This document shows, piece after piece, positions 17,692-27,057 of a stretch of DNA of 63,554 nt. How positions within the stretch are numbered: position 1 is the stretch's first letter; each line of letters opens with the position of its first letter. Origin of the DNA: Phycisphaerales bacterium (GTDB lineage: Bacteria > Planctomycetota > Phycisphaerae > Phycisphaerales > SM1A02); assembly GCA_014238125.1 (NCBI GenBank), contig JABABS010000073.1, positions 1-63,554 of the forward strand, in the 5' to 3' direction. The position numbers were made by a program, and so were the translations under genes. The notes under the pieces were generated by a model, which was not told the DNA's origin, did not search any database, and saw only the letters and a list, made by a program, of their open reading frames with translations.

Positions 17692-19364
17692 GGACATGGT
17701 CCCCAGTTTCCTACGATGTAAAGAAGATCAATTACGTTAACTACACCATCACTGTTGATGTCTGCAGCACAAGAAGAACATATTCCCCAAGCATCAATTA
17801 TAACGAGTAAATCATCGATACCACGAGCATTGTCACCATTAAAATCGCCTGTGCAACCTTGGCAAACATCAAGCACACCGTTGTTATCAACATCTGCTTC
17901 ACCAAGAAGGATGTCAAGCAAGTCTGCAACGTCATTTGCGTTGCAATCAGCAAGCTCGTCATCGTATGCAAGTAGGAAAAAATCAAAGTCATTTAAATCT
18001 ACTAAGCCATCTTGATTGATATCGTGGATTGCGCAAGGATCATTAGGGGTTACTGATTGGCCAAAGCAAGGTTGAAATCCAATGGTGTCGCTGTATCCAT
18101 GAAAATCATTGAGTTCGACATCACCATCCGAATCACTGTCAAATTCAACTTGACCTAGAGATCGAAGGAATGTGATTAAAGCGTTCTGGTCATCTCCGCT
18201 CAACGCGTCAAACGCCTCCGCTGACGGTAAACCTTGTGAGCCAAAAACGCCATGTTCAGCAATTGCATCACGAACTCGTGAGTCAATAGTGCCTGCACCA
18301 AAGCGCCCGTCATGCCAAAGTGGATCTCGGTACGCAACCCCCCAAAGTGGTGGAGTTTTTAGCTGTTGGCCGTTTGCATCCCCTTGTACGATGCCGTCGC
18401 CTGCAATACCCATGTCATGCAATAAGAAGTCGCCGTATGGTCGAACTGTAATGTTGCGAAGTGGTTCTTCGGTTTCAGGATTGTTCCCTGTTGTGAATTG
18501 CGGTGTGTGGCAAACGTTGCAGCCAATAGTATTGAATACGTTCTCGCCGTGCATTCCAGTTTGTGGAGTTTGTGGTGGCGGAGATAAGAATCGTTGGAAG
18601 TCAGTAACGCGATCGATGAAGTCATATCCCTCTGCATCGGGTCCATCTTCGGGATCTGCAACAGTGTCACAGTTTGCAAGAAGATCTTCATTCCCATTTG
18701 GCGCATTGTCAAAAGGAAGGAAGCGGTTACTTAACCCCATTTCATTTTGAGAAGCGTCAGATGAAAATGTAAGAACAGATGCGACTTGGGCTTTCCAGCC
18801 GAAACGACCAACATGCAGATCGCCATTTGGATCTTCAAAGTTTGACACCATGTGTGCGCTGCCACGTTGTGGTGCTGGTTGTGCATCTCGATTTGCGAGA
18901 AGGTCAGCGTCGCTAATTGCTTCAATGAGTCCAAATGCAAGTGCGCTGTTTGTAACGCGAAGCGTAATGACGTTTGCCTCGGGCGGTACAATTTCCGCAC
19001 ACTCGTCACTGATCGCTTCGGCTTGGCGGAGTGAACCACCAAGGTCTGCTAATGGGTCGAAGCCACCTTTTTTCCCAATGAACCCAAAACGGGTGACAGT
19101 TTGTGAACCTGCTCCGCCAACAGGATTGTTGTGACAACTGCCACAACTCGTTTGGTTGAAAATAGGGCCAAGCCCGCCTTCGATAGTTAAATCTTCATTA
19201 AAGGAAGTTTTACCTATTTCAAAACGTAATAATTGATCTGTGCTTAGCGTTGGGAGGGGGTATCCAGCTCTGGGCTGTATATCGAAAGAGAATGCAGTAT
19301 TTGCCATTACTGTAACAATGCAGATACTAAAAGATGTTAATAGACTGAAATTAGGATATTTCAT
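17688..19364 (-). CDS. Di-haem cytochrome c peroxidase-like (DHOR) protein with C-terminal dockerin-like repeats
   Basis: About 558 residues. An N-terminal signal peptide (LLTSFSICIVTVMANTAFSF) leads into a two-haem domain with CGSCH at about residue 70 and CNVCH at about residue 285, both c-type haem attachment sites. TPPLWGVAYRDPLWHDGRFG is typical of the di-haem oxidoreductase (DUF1111/putative peroxidase) family. After residue about 415 come several dockerin-like repeats (DINQDGLVDLNDFDFFLLAY and DINSDGVVNVIDLLYIVGNW), ending GPCP. The start at 19364 has AAAGAGAG upstream; a GTG at 19388 is the alternative. Probably periplasmic or surface-attached. Substrate unknown. Confidence 0.85.
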   Translation of the reverse strand: MKYPNFSLLTSFSICIVTVMANTAFSFDIQPRAGYPLPTLSTDQLLRFEIGKTSFNEDLTIEGGLGPIFNQTSCGSCHNNPVGGAGSQTVTRFGFIGKKGGFDPLADLGGSLRQAEAISDECAEIVPPEANVITLRVTNSALAFGLIEAISDADLLANRDAQPAPQRGSAHMVSNFEDPNGDLHVGRFGWKAQVASVLTFSSDASQNEMGLSNRFLPFDNAPNGNEDLLANCDTVADPEDGPDAEGYDFIDRVTDFQRFLSPPPQTPQTGMHGENVFNTIGCNVCHTPQFTTGNNPETEEPLRNITVRPYGDFLLHDMGIAGDGIVQGDANGQQLKTPPLWGVAYRDPLWHDGRFGAGTIDSRVRDAIAEHGVFGSQGLPSAEAFDALSGDDQNALITFLRSLGQVEFDSDSDGDVELNDFHGYSDTIGFQPCFGQSVTPNDPCAIHDINQDGLVDLNDFDFFLLAYDDELADCNANDVADLLDILLGEADVDNNGVLDVCQGCTGDFNGDNARGIDDLLVIIDAWGICSSCAADINSDGVVNVIDLLYIVGNWGPCP

Positions 19365-19427
19365 AGATATCTCTCTTTCTTTGCTCACATACTAGATACG
19401 ATAGAACTATCTAATCAGTTGCATCCA

Positions 19428-20195
19428 ATGTACTCCATAAAGCACCCATTTCGAACTAAAAAATCGCTGTTATTAATAATATTCCTACTTTCTTGGGGAT
19501 GTGAAAAACAACCAATTCAGCCTGTAACCCTTGATTCTACGTTAAAAACGCACTATCAACAGATTCAAGGAGAGAGAACTGGAGGCGCGAGAGTCCAATT
19601 ACAGCAATATATGGAACGCAACGGGGAATCTCCCCAACCCTTGTTTTTAATGGGCTTGAGCTATCACAAAGAAAAAAAATATACAAAAGCAGTGGAATGG
19701 TTTGAGAAATCAACCAATTCTGAAGGAGATACTAGTCAATATCCGCCTACTCTCCACTTTTTAGGATGGTCTTATTATTACTTGGGCGAGATAGATGAAG
19801 CTAGGAAAGTATTCAAAAAATTCCTACAGCTATATCCAAATGAAGGAGATTCTCTGTTTGCCCTTGGGTTACTCGCAGTGGAGTCAGGTAATTATGAAAA
19901 AGCAGAGGGGTTTTATTTGAAGTCAATTGCTGCTCAAGAGAAAAATCCAAAAGGCATAGCAAAAGCAAAGGCGAGATTGGGAGATGTAAGGGTTTTTGAA
20001 AATAAGGTGAACAAGGCAAGAGATTTGTATTTGGAAGCACTGACACTAGATCCTGATTTATACGAAGCGTGGTTTAGATTGTCAAACACTTATCGAAATG
20101 AGGACATGTCTTTGTTCAGGGAGTATTTATTGAAATCTAAAGAGGCGCAAAAACGCTTTTTACAAAATATACACAACACGAGTTTTCCAGAATGA
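19428..20195 (+). CDS. TPR-repeat lipoprotein
   Basis: About 255 residues. A basic start followed by a hydrophobic stretch and lipobox-like WGCEK (LLLIIFLLSWGCEK) indicates a lipoprotein. The rest is tetratricopeptide repeats: FLMGLSYHKEKKYTKAVEWF, LGWSYYYLGEIDEARKVFKK, and FALGLLAVESGNYEKAEGFY-type units. A TTG at 19419 could extend it three residues. Its stop overlaps the ATG of the CRTAC1 gene (ATGA), so the pair is co-translated; TPR and CRTAC1/UnbV proteins are often neighbours and probably interact at the cell surface. Confidence 0.8.
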   Translation: MYSIKHPFRTKKSLLLIIFLLSWGCEKQPIQPVTLDSTLKTHYQQIQGERTGGARVQLQQYMERNGESPQPLFLMGLSYHKEKKYTKAVEWFEKSTNSEGDTSQYPPTLHFLGWSYYYLGEIDEARKVFKKFLQLYPNEGDSLFALGLLAVESGNYEKAEGFYLKSIAAQEKNPKGIAKAKARLGDVRVFENKVNKARDLYLEALTLDPDLYEAWFRLSNTYRNEDMSLFREYLLKSKEAQKRFLQNIHNTSFPE

Positions 20196-21793
20196 AGTGC
20201 TTGCCAATTATTTTACTGTGCCTTGTTGGTTGTGAAGTTGTTGACGAACAAAAACATATCACACCATTTGCATTTACCGAAATTGAAACCTCGATCGTGC
20301 CAACAGTTTGTGGAAATGATGATTCTAAGCAAATCATTGAGGTAAACGGAACCGGTCTTGGATTATTTGATTATGACAATGATGGCGATTTAGATTTGTT
20401 TGTTGTCAATGCCTCCGACCAACCATGTCGTTTGTATGAAAATATAAGTAATGGATCAATTGCATTTCAAGATGTGACTAAAGAAAAAGGTGTCGACCTC
20501 AATCGGTGGGCAAATGGTGTTGCAATTGGTGATGTGAACGGGGATGGATACGAAGATTTGTATGTCACGTGTCTTGGTTCAAATGTCTTGTTGATAAATA
20601 ATGAAGGTAAATCATTTACAGATATTACTAAGCAAGCTGGAGTTGGCGATCAACACTGGGGTACAAGTGCAGCGTTTGGCGACTTAGACAATGACGGCGA
20701 CCTTGATTTGTATGTATGCAATTACCTTGAATTCAGTGTGCAAAATTCTCCACCAAGGGCGAAATACAAGGGGGTTTCGGTACTTGGTGGACCTCATGGC
20801 TTGAATCCAGAAAAAGATATTGTGTACGAAAATGTCGGTGACGGCACTTTTGTAGATGTTACAGATCAGTGGCGGTTAAATGCACCACCTGCATTTTCAT
20901 TGAACGTTGTAATTCTCGATATAAATGGAGATGGCTTGCAAGATATTTATGTTGGAAACGATTCGATGGCAAATAACTTGTTTATCAATCAGGGTTCTAA
21001 GGGAACAACGTTTGATGATGTTGCGTTGCAAACAGGCGCAGCAGCAAATGGAGATGGGTCAATGCAAGCAACAATGGGGATCGCTGTTGCCGATGTTGAT
21101 GGCAGTGGTAGCCCTGATTTTTTTACAACAAATTTTTCAAGTGACACAAATACGTTTCATATTAATAATGGCTTGTATTTTGAAGATCGGACAAAACTTT
21201 ATGGATTAGGTTTATTGAGCCGAACGCTACTTGGATGGTCGTGTGGGTTTCATGATTTTGATTTGGATGGCGATGAAGACTTGCTTGTTGTCAATGGACA
21301 TGTCTACCCAGAAGCAACAGCCGCAACCATGGATAGTGAACGCGAGCAACCGATGTTATGGATGTCTCGTGTTGGTGATCGTTTTATTAAAGTAAACTCA
21401 ACCCTAGGCACAAAAGTTTATCGTGATCGAGCTGCGGTTTTTGGCGATCTTGATGGTGATGGCGATACCGATGTCATTGTTGTAGAGCGAAGTGGCCCCG
21501 TTCGCATATTGCAAAACGATGCAGTTGGCAGAAAACCATTGACTGTTCATCTCGAAGGACGGGCGATGGGTGCAACATTAAAAATTACGCTTGATGATGG
21601 CACTGTTGTTTCAAGGTGGAAACATAGTGGTGGGGGATTTCAATCTTCTGCTTCTGTTGATCCTATTTTTACATTTCCATTAAATAGGTATCCTGAAAAA
21701 TTAGAAATTATGTGGGGAAATGGCGAACTTCAAGTGATTGAAGATGTTCAAATAAGCGGAGTTTTTACAATTATTCAACCCAATCTTAATTGA
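20192..21793 (+). CDS. CRTAC1-family lipoprotein (FG-GAP propeller, ASPIC/UnbV C-terminus)
   Basis: A 533-residue exported protein. The N-terminus MKCLPIILLCLVGCEVV has lipobox LVGC. Residues about 45-420 hold FG-GAP repeats with Ca-binding loops (LFDYDNDGDLDLFVVN, GDVNGDGYEDLYVTC, FGDLDNDGDLDLYVCNY, FHDFDLDGDEDLLVVNGH). The C-terminal 80 residues (GRAMGATLKITLDDGTVV, followed by SGGGFQSSASVDPIFTFPL) match the ASPIC/UnbV domain. No dockerin-like tail, unlike the FG-GAP protein at 15.3 kb. Coupled to the TPR lipoprotein upstream. Adhesion or carbohydrate binding is a guess. Confidence 0.87.
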   Translation: MKCLPIILLCLVGCEVVDEQKHITPFAFTEIETSIVPTVCGNDDSKQIIEVNGTGLGLFDYDNDGDLDLFVVNASDQPCRLYENISNGSIAFQDVTKEKGVDLNRWANGVAIGDVNGDGYEDLYVTCLGSNVLLINNEGKSFTDITKQAGVGDQHWGTSAAFGDLDNDGDLDLYVCNYLEFSVQNSPPRAKYKGVSVLGGPHGLNPEKDIVYENVGDGTFVDVTDQWRLNAPPAFSLNVVILDINGDGLQDIYVGNDSMANNLFINQGSKGTTFDDVALQTGAAANGDGSMQATMGIAVADVDGSGSPDFFTTNFSSDTNTFHINNGLYFEDRTKLYGLGLLSRTLLGWSCGFHDFDLDGDEDLLVVNGHVYPEATAATMDSEREQPMLWMSRVGDRFIKVNSTLGTKVYRDRAAVFGDLDGDGDTDVIVVERSGPVRILQNDAVGRKPLTVHLEGRAMGATLKITLDDGTVVSRWKHSGGGFQSSASVDPIFTFPLNRYPEKLEIMWGNGELQVIEDVQISGVFTIIQPNLN

Positions 21794-21815
21794 GGTGGGG
21801 TCAATTGAATTAAAT

Positions 21816-23153
21816 TCATTTCAATACATTAGCTTTGGAGTATGCTTTTCCAAGAATCACTTTGTCGTTGGCACCCATCCAGTCGTCGAGAACTGTCGCG
21901 TACACTTGCCTAAAGTCAGTGTTGTGAATCAAATCGCCTTCGTCAAGTTTCGTAAGTGATGGGTGCGTACCTAGCAACCCGGGTTTTACCATGTCCCCAA
22001 TTAAAAACATTGGAGCCGCAGTTCCATGATCTGTTCCTGCTGAACCGTTTTGTGCAACTCGTCTTCCGAATTCACTGAACATCATTGTCAATACTTTTCC
22101 GCCGTTGCCTTGCGCAGAGATATCCTTTTGGAAAGCGTTGAGTGAATCACCAATTTGTCTCATGAGATTCGCGTGCGAGTTCAATTGGTTCGCATGTGTA
22201 TCAAATCCTCCAAGGCTTGCGTAATACACACGTGTGGGAAGATCAGCACGAATCATTGAGGCGATCATTTGCAATTGTTGTGATAGCTCCCCGTCAGGAT
22301 ATTTTACCAAGGGTTGCTTTTGAACTGCCTTACGGATTCGGTCTGAGGAGACTTGCGCATCCAAAGAGGTTCGAACAAGAAAATCTAATTGGCCGTTTTT
22401 AGAAACTCCCTGCATAGTTTCTCTTCGGTTAATATCGTCATACGTTGAAGCGAGCGAGTCATCACCAACTTTTCCTGCCCATTTGAAGAGATCTTCAGTT
22501 TCGAAATTCACTGCTTTTTGTGTTTTTCCGTGCAGAGCGAGTGGTGCTTTTGGACCTATAGCGATCGAACCTTTTGGATTTGGTTTACCTGCGCATGTGT
22601 TATCAAAGTATTTTCCAAGCCACCCATATCCCTGTGCGGAATGGTTGCCAGTCTGCCAAATATCTGTTGATGTAAAGTGAGATCGGTTTGGATTGGGATA
22701 CCCAACACCTTGAATAATGGCAGCTTGTCCATTGTCAACAAGTTCTCGAAGTCCAGTTAAATTTGGGTGTAAGCCAATGCCTTCGTTTGCACCCCCTGAT
22801 ACAGTCAGTGCACTTCCTGCATTATTTCGAGAACTGCCCGGCGCACCAATTGCAATTTGAGCACGATTGTTGTAATAATCTCTTGAGCCATAAGGTACAA
22901 CTGTGTTTAGTCCATCGTTTCCTCCTGCTAGTTGGATTACAACTAGCACCCGATCATCTGGTATGCCTGCTTGAGATGTGACAAGTGAACCCACTGGTAA
23001 CATAATTCCATGTGCTGATTTTTGTAAAAAGGACGGAACAGTTGTTGCCATGGACAAAAAAACCATGCCTTGCTGCATAAATAAACGTCTGGAGTAAGCG
23101 TTTTCATTTCCAGTGCTTACGTTTTCGTCTTCATGTGGATGATGATGTGTCAT
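21816..23153 (-). CDS. DUF1501 family protein with twin-arginine leader
   Basis: A 445-residue protein of the sulfatase/alkaline phosphatase-like DUF1501 family, abundant in Planctomycetes. A His-rich start (MTHHHPHEDE) is followed by SRRLFMQQGMVFLSMATTV, which fits a Tat signal (SRRxF). VLVVIQLAGGNDGLNTVVP is the family opening motif; HPNLTGLRELVDNGQAAIIQ, GFDTHANQLNSHANLM and MFSEFGRRVAQNGSAGTDHG are conserved positions that may bind metal. AAGGA lies 8 nt before the ATG. It follows the DUF1800 gene by 10 bp, the standard pairing. Enzymatic role not established. Confidence 0.9.
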   Translation of the reverse strand: MTHHHPHEDENVSTGNENAYSRRLFMQQGMVFLSMATTVPSFLQKSAHGIMLPVGSLVTSQAGIPDDRVLVVIQLAGGNDGLNTVVPYGSRDYYNNRAQIAIGAPGSSRNNAGSALTVSGGANEGIGLHPNLTGLRELVDNGQAAIIQGVGYPNPNRSHFTSTDIWQTGNHSAQGYGWLGKYFDNTCAGKPNPKGSIAIGPKAPLALHGKTQKAVNFETEDLFKWAGKVGDDSLASTYDDINRRETMQGVSKNGQLDFLVRTSLDAQVSSDRIRKAVQKQPLVKYPDGELSQQLQMIASMIRADLPTRVYYASLGGFDTHANQLNSHANLMRQIGDSLNAFQKDISAQGNGGKVLTMMFSEFGRRVAQNGSAGTDHGTAAPMFLIGDMVKPGLLGTHPSLTKLDEGDLIHNTDFRQVYATVLDDWMGANDKVILGKAYSKANVLK

Positions 23154-23163
23154 TCGTAATTCC

Positions 23164-24660
23164 TTAACTGAGTTGATATTCCGGCATTGCAGTAATTAAC
23201 GTAAGTAAGCCAGTCACTGTTCGATTGTTTATCACGTTATGTTGTGTTTTTAAGTAATCAAGAAGCGAGTCTTCTCGTTCTTGTTGAATGTTGGGATTGC
23301 AAAGTACATTTGTAAGCAAGTATCGCACAGCTTGTTTTGGAGATTTTGTTCTTCCGCCTAATAAAGAGATTGCATCATATTTAGTGGCATCAGCATCCCA
23401 CGCGTAGCCATCTGGACGTTGCCCTGTGATTAAAAAGAGAAGTGTGTTCTGACGCATAAACATGGTCGATGTGCTAATCCATGCTCTTCCGCCATCCCAG
23501 CCCTTGACGGAAGGGGGTGCGAAAAGTTTTTGGCCCATCAAATTAGAAGCAAGTGAAAGCGTTCGCAATAATTTCTTTCGGTCGGGAGGATCAATCGTTC
23601 TCATCGCTTGGACGATCAATTGAATTGGGCTCTTGATGATTGATCGAATGTTCACCTCGTCATAAAAATGCTCAGAAAGAAGCATCGCTTTCATAACACT
23701 TTTAATGCTCCAGTTTGTTCGTTTGAATACGCTAGCAAGTTGTCCTATATATTTTGTAGCATCTGGTGTTGGACCATGTGGCAAATCGTTAATAAAGAAA
23801 CGATACAGTTTCCAAATCACAAATGTTGAAGCGCTTGGTCTTGTAAAAATCAAATTGACAAAGTCGTCACCATCAAAGTACCCGTGGCGACCAAAAATTG
23901 TCTTAGATCCAGTATCGTGCAATCGCGACCGGAAGGAGAATGCATCGTCTTCGAATGTATAGCCCGTCAGTGTTCGTGCACCTTCTTTAATGTCATCTTC
24001 AGTGTACCCTTCGCCTTCGCCTAGCGTAAAAAGTTCCATAAGTTCACGAGCGAGATTTTCATTCGGGGATTCTTTCTTGTTTTGATGATTATTTAAATAT
24101 TGAATCATCGCTGGATCATGCACAATGCCACGCACTAAATCTTCTTTGAAGTTCCCCATCGCATGAGTTCGAAAAAAAGCATTTTGCTGGTACATGTGAA
24201 AACTATTTTCGATAGTTCGATACCCTGTTGCGAAATGTCCGTGCCAAAAGAGGGTGAGTTTTTCTTCAAGTGGACGTGGAGTTTCTATCAATCGCTTGAG
24301 CCACCACTCTTCCATTTCAGCGATTTGTTTTCGATCGGCGCGTTGCCTTCGTTGTCGCTCTTGTCGGAACTTTTCAAGCGTTACTTCGTCTCCACCTTTT
24401 CTAGCTTTTTGAACCATCTGCTGGTCACTGTTCGATCGTGGACGCATGATGTTATGGTCAAAATCTTCTGGTAGGACAGGAGAGGGGTCATTCACTCGTG
24501 CATACTCAACAATATATTCAACAGCCTTGTCTAGCCCCATTTTTGTAAGTATTGATATTTGTCGTTCTGTGCCCCCGAATCCCGCACGATTGAGAAGGTG
24601 TTGCGCCTTCCACTCATCAAATTTTTTTGTGTCTAATTTTTTCAGCGTACTGCTTTGCAT
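23164..24660 (-). CDS. DUF1800 family protein
   Basis: A 498-residue protein of the DUF1800 family, found next to DUF1501 genes in many bacteria. Recognisable are HLLNRAGFGG near the N-terminus, LTLFWHGHFATGYRTIENSF, NENLARELMELFTLGEGEGY, GARTLTGYTF, IWKLYRFFIND and PSVKGWDGGRAWIS. No classical signal peptide is seen. TTGGAG precedes the ATG by 8 nt. It is the first gene of the pair and probably works with the DUF1501 protein; the biochemical function is unknown. Confidence 0.9.
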   Translation of the reverse strand: MQSSTLKKLDTKKFDEWKAQHLLNRAGFGGTERQISILTKMGLDKAVEYIVEYARVNDPSPVLPEDFDHNIMRPRSNSDQQMVQKARKGGDEVTLEKFRQERQRRQRADRKQIAEMEEWWLKRLIETPRPLEEKLTLFWHGHFATGYRTIENSFHMYQQNAFFRTHAMGNFKEDLVRGIVHDPAMIQYLNNHQNKKESPNENLARELMELFTLGEGEGYTEDDIKEGARTLTGYTFEDDAFSFRSRLHDTGSKTIFGRHGYFDGDDFVNLIFTRPSASTFVIWKLYRFFINDLPHGPTPDATKYIGQLASVFKRTNWSIKSVMKAMLLSEHFYDEVNIRSIIKSPIQLIVQAMRTIDPPDRKKLLRTLSLASNLMGQKLFAPPSVKGWDGGRAWISTSTMFMRQNTLLFLITGQRPDGYAWDADATKYDAISLLGGRTKSPKQAVRYLLTNVLCNPNIQQEREDSLLDYLKTQHNVINNRTVTGLLTLITAMPEYQLS

Positions 24661-24723
24661 AGATGAGACTCCAATTGATGTGTAAAAAAATGGGCTGAGG
24701 ATATAACGGCTATTTCTAGGGGA

Positions 24724-26865
24724 CTATTGCACTATTTCGTTGATACGGCGGCGGCGTAATTTTCGTTTGAGCAAAATGGCGTTTCCAATGACAGTAACAT
24801 CACTAAAACCCATTGCCGCAGCTGCTATGAGAGGTCCGTGGGGTCCGAGAACTCCAAAGGCTGCAAGGGGTATCGCAGCGACGTTATACATAAATGCGAA
24901 AACTAGGTTTTGTTTTATTGTTTTCAAGGTGTCTCTTGCAATTGAGACAGCTTCTGCGGCAGATTCAATGGAATCTGATGGGATAATGATAGAAGCGGAT
25001 TCCATAGCAACATTTGTACCGGAGGCGATTGCAACCCCGACATCTGAAGCGGCAAGTGCGGCGGCATCATTTATGCCATCGCCAACCATCATTGAAGGCC
25101 GTGGAAGACCTGAAACAATTTGAGTTTTTTCACTTGGTGATGCCTCTGCGTGAACATGTGCTGGTTTGATCCCAACTTCCTTCGCAACTGCAATGGCATT
25201 TTCATTTCGATCACCCGAGAGCATGTGAACTTCAACTCCAAGTGCACCTAAGCGAGCAATCGTATCTTTTGCATCTTTGCGAATTTCATCTGTAACAGAA
25301 ATTCGACCAATGAAGGAACCATCTGCCTCAACACGGCAGGTTGCAGCATCATCTCTTAGTACTGAAATTTTTCTTCCGTCAACTACACCAGACACTCCAA
25401 TGCCAGGCGTTGCTAAAAAGTTGGCGACTGTTGGCACTTCTATATTTCGTTTGTTTGCTTCATGGACAATTGCAGTTGCAATTGGATGCTCACTAGGCGT
25501 TTCTACAGAAGCGGCGATCCTGATAAGTTCATGTTCAGTGTAATCACTTTCGGGGACGACTTGTTCAACAATTGGTTTGCCAAGAGTGAGTGTACCTGTT
25601 TTGTCAAAAATACACGTGACTGTTTTGCCAGCAAGTTCAAGTGAACCGGCGTCTTTTACCAAGATGCCGCGCAAACTTGATTCACCCGCTGCGACCATCA
25701 CTGCCATAGGTGTTGCAAGTCCAAGTGCGCACGGGCATGAGATTACTAGGATTGTGACAGCAGAAACAATACCTGTTTCAGTATCACCTGCAATGATCCA
25801 TCCAATGACAGTTACAAATGCAATTGCAAGGACGATTGGTACGAAAACACTCGACACTTTGTCTGCAAGTCGTTGCACTCCAGCTTTGCTCGATTGAGCA
25901 TTCGTGACAAGCTGTGCAATCCGAGATACAGTTGTGTGGCGACCGTCTACGTTTGTTATAAGGATGAGTTGGCCAGATGTGTTCATCGAACCAGCAATAA
26001 GGATGTCGCCATTTGTTTTCGCAACGGGAAGAGGTTCGCCAGTGACAATTGACTCATCAACTTCACTTGCCCCATCAATAACATAGCCGTCAACGGGAAT
26101 GCGACTTCCAGGACGAACAAGAAGTTTCATACCTTCTTCTACTTCACCGGTTGGTAGTTCACTTGTTGAGCCGTCAGTGTTGACAAGTTCTGCAACATCA
26201 GGTTGCATGCGAAGGAGCTCGCGAATAGCAGAGCCAGCCTTTGCAGAAGAAGTTGCTTCAATCCAGTGTCCAATACTGATAATGGCGAGCAGAGCGGCTG
26301 CTTCCATGAAGTACATTGAATGGTCTGTGTCGAAGGCAAAGACGAACAAAGAAAAGAAGTACGCTGAAGATGCGCCGATGGAAATGAGCGTATCCATGTT
26401 CGTTTGTAATCTTTTGGCCGCTGCAAATGCAGAAGTAAAAAAACCACTGCCAACTAAAATCATCGAAACAGTTGATGCGGTAAACATAATCCACGGAATC
26501 CATGGACCCTCAATACCGAGGGTTCCCGCACTCCAATGAAGTGCTTCAAATGGAGCCCAAATAGCTACACCAAGGATCGCGCGGCGTTTCCAATCAGAAG
26601 CATTTTTCTTTTGACGTTGTTCAATTTCCGTTGCCATCTTGGCAGGATCAATACCCTCATCTTTGACAGTAGTTGGATAACCAGCGGCAGTTGCGACTCG
26701 GGCGAGTTCTTCCCCATCAAGATTGGTTCCCTTGACTGTTCCTCTACCTGTGGCAAATGCGACTGCCACAGAATCCACCCCATTTATAGATAAAAGTGCT
26801 TTTTCAACGCTCGAACTGCATGCGGCGCAGTTCATCTCGTTAATTTTGAGGTAAATTTGATCCAT
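24724..26865 (-). CDS. copA: Copper-translocating P1B-type ATPase
   Basis: A 713-residue cation pump. One N-terminal heavy-metal-associated domain carries NCAACSSS (CxxC). Eight membrane segments are expected, with the intramembrane metal site CPCALGLATPMA. The P-type core has FDKTGTLTLG (phosphorylated Asp), SEHPIATAI and GDGINDAAAL. This is the Cu(I)-exporting class. The ATG at 26865 is preferred over ATGs at 26877 and 26874, because TATGAT lies 7 nt upstream of it and the HMA domain begins directly after. No copper chaperone or regulator is adjacent. Confidence 0.92.
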   Translation of the reverse strand: MDQIYLKINEMNCAACSSSVEKALLSINGVDSVAVAFATGRGTVKGTNLDGEELARVATAAGYPTTVKDEGIDPAKMATEIEQRQKKNASDWKRRAILGVAIWAPFEALHWSAGTLGIEGPWIPWIMFTASTVSMILVGSGFFTSAFAAAKRLQTNMDTLISIGASSAYFFSLFVFAFDTDHSMYFMEAAALLAIISIGHWIEATSSAKAGSAIRELLRMQPDVAELVNTDGSTSELPTGEVEEGMKLLVRPGSRIPVDGYVIDGASEVDESIVTGEPLPVAKTNGDILIAGSMNTSGQLILITNVDGRHTTVSRIAQLVTNAQSSKAGVQRLADKVSSVFVPIVLAIAFVTVIGWIIAGDTETGIVSAVTILVISCPCALGLATPMAVMVAAGESSLRGILVKDAGSLELAGKTVTCIFDKTGTLTLGKPIVEQVVPESDYTEHELIRIAASVETPSEHPIATAIVHEANKRNIEVPTVANFLATPGIGVSGVVDGRKISVLRDDAATCRVEADGSFIGRISVTDEIRKDAKDTIARLGALGVEVHMLSGDRNENAIAVAKEVGIKPAHVHAEASPSEKTQIVSGLPRPSMMVGDGINDAAALAASDVGVAIASGTNVAMESASIIIPSDSIESAAEAVSIARDTLKTIKQNLVFAFMYNVAAIPLAAFGVLGPHGPLIAAAAMGFSDVTVIGNAILLKRKLRRRRINEIVQ

Positions 26866-26872
26866 GTGCCAC

Positions 26873-26878
26873 ATCATA
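26873..26878 (-). promoter_or_regulatory. Candidate -10 box of copA (leaderless)
   Basis: TATGAT lies 7 nt before the ATG at 26865, with no Shine-Dalgarno. If it is the true -10, the two ATGs at 26877 and 26874 are not used, since they lie inside or upstream of it. Confidence 0.4.
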
Positions 26879-27023
26879 CAGAGACCAAGAGCGAATTAAT
26901 GGTGCCTTTTGATATAGATCCTCACGCTTTGCACGGTACACACTGACTTCTTATTTGTTCTAGTGCTCTTCTGGACTTCCAATGATATCCCCTTTTGGGG
27001 TCAGGTCCAGAATACAAGGGCAT

Positions 27024-27051
27024 TTGGATAAATCGAAAAGCAAGGTATAAT
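27024..27051 (+). promoter_or_regulatory. Promoter of the small exported protein gene (leaderless)
   Basis: A perfect TATAAT (27046-27051) sits 6 nt before the ATG. TTGGAT at 27024-27029 with a 16-bp spacer is a modest -35. Transcription would start at the start codon. Confidence 0.5.
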
Positions 27052-27057
27052 CTACGG

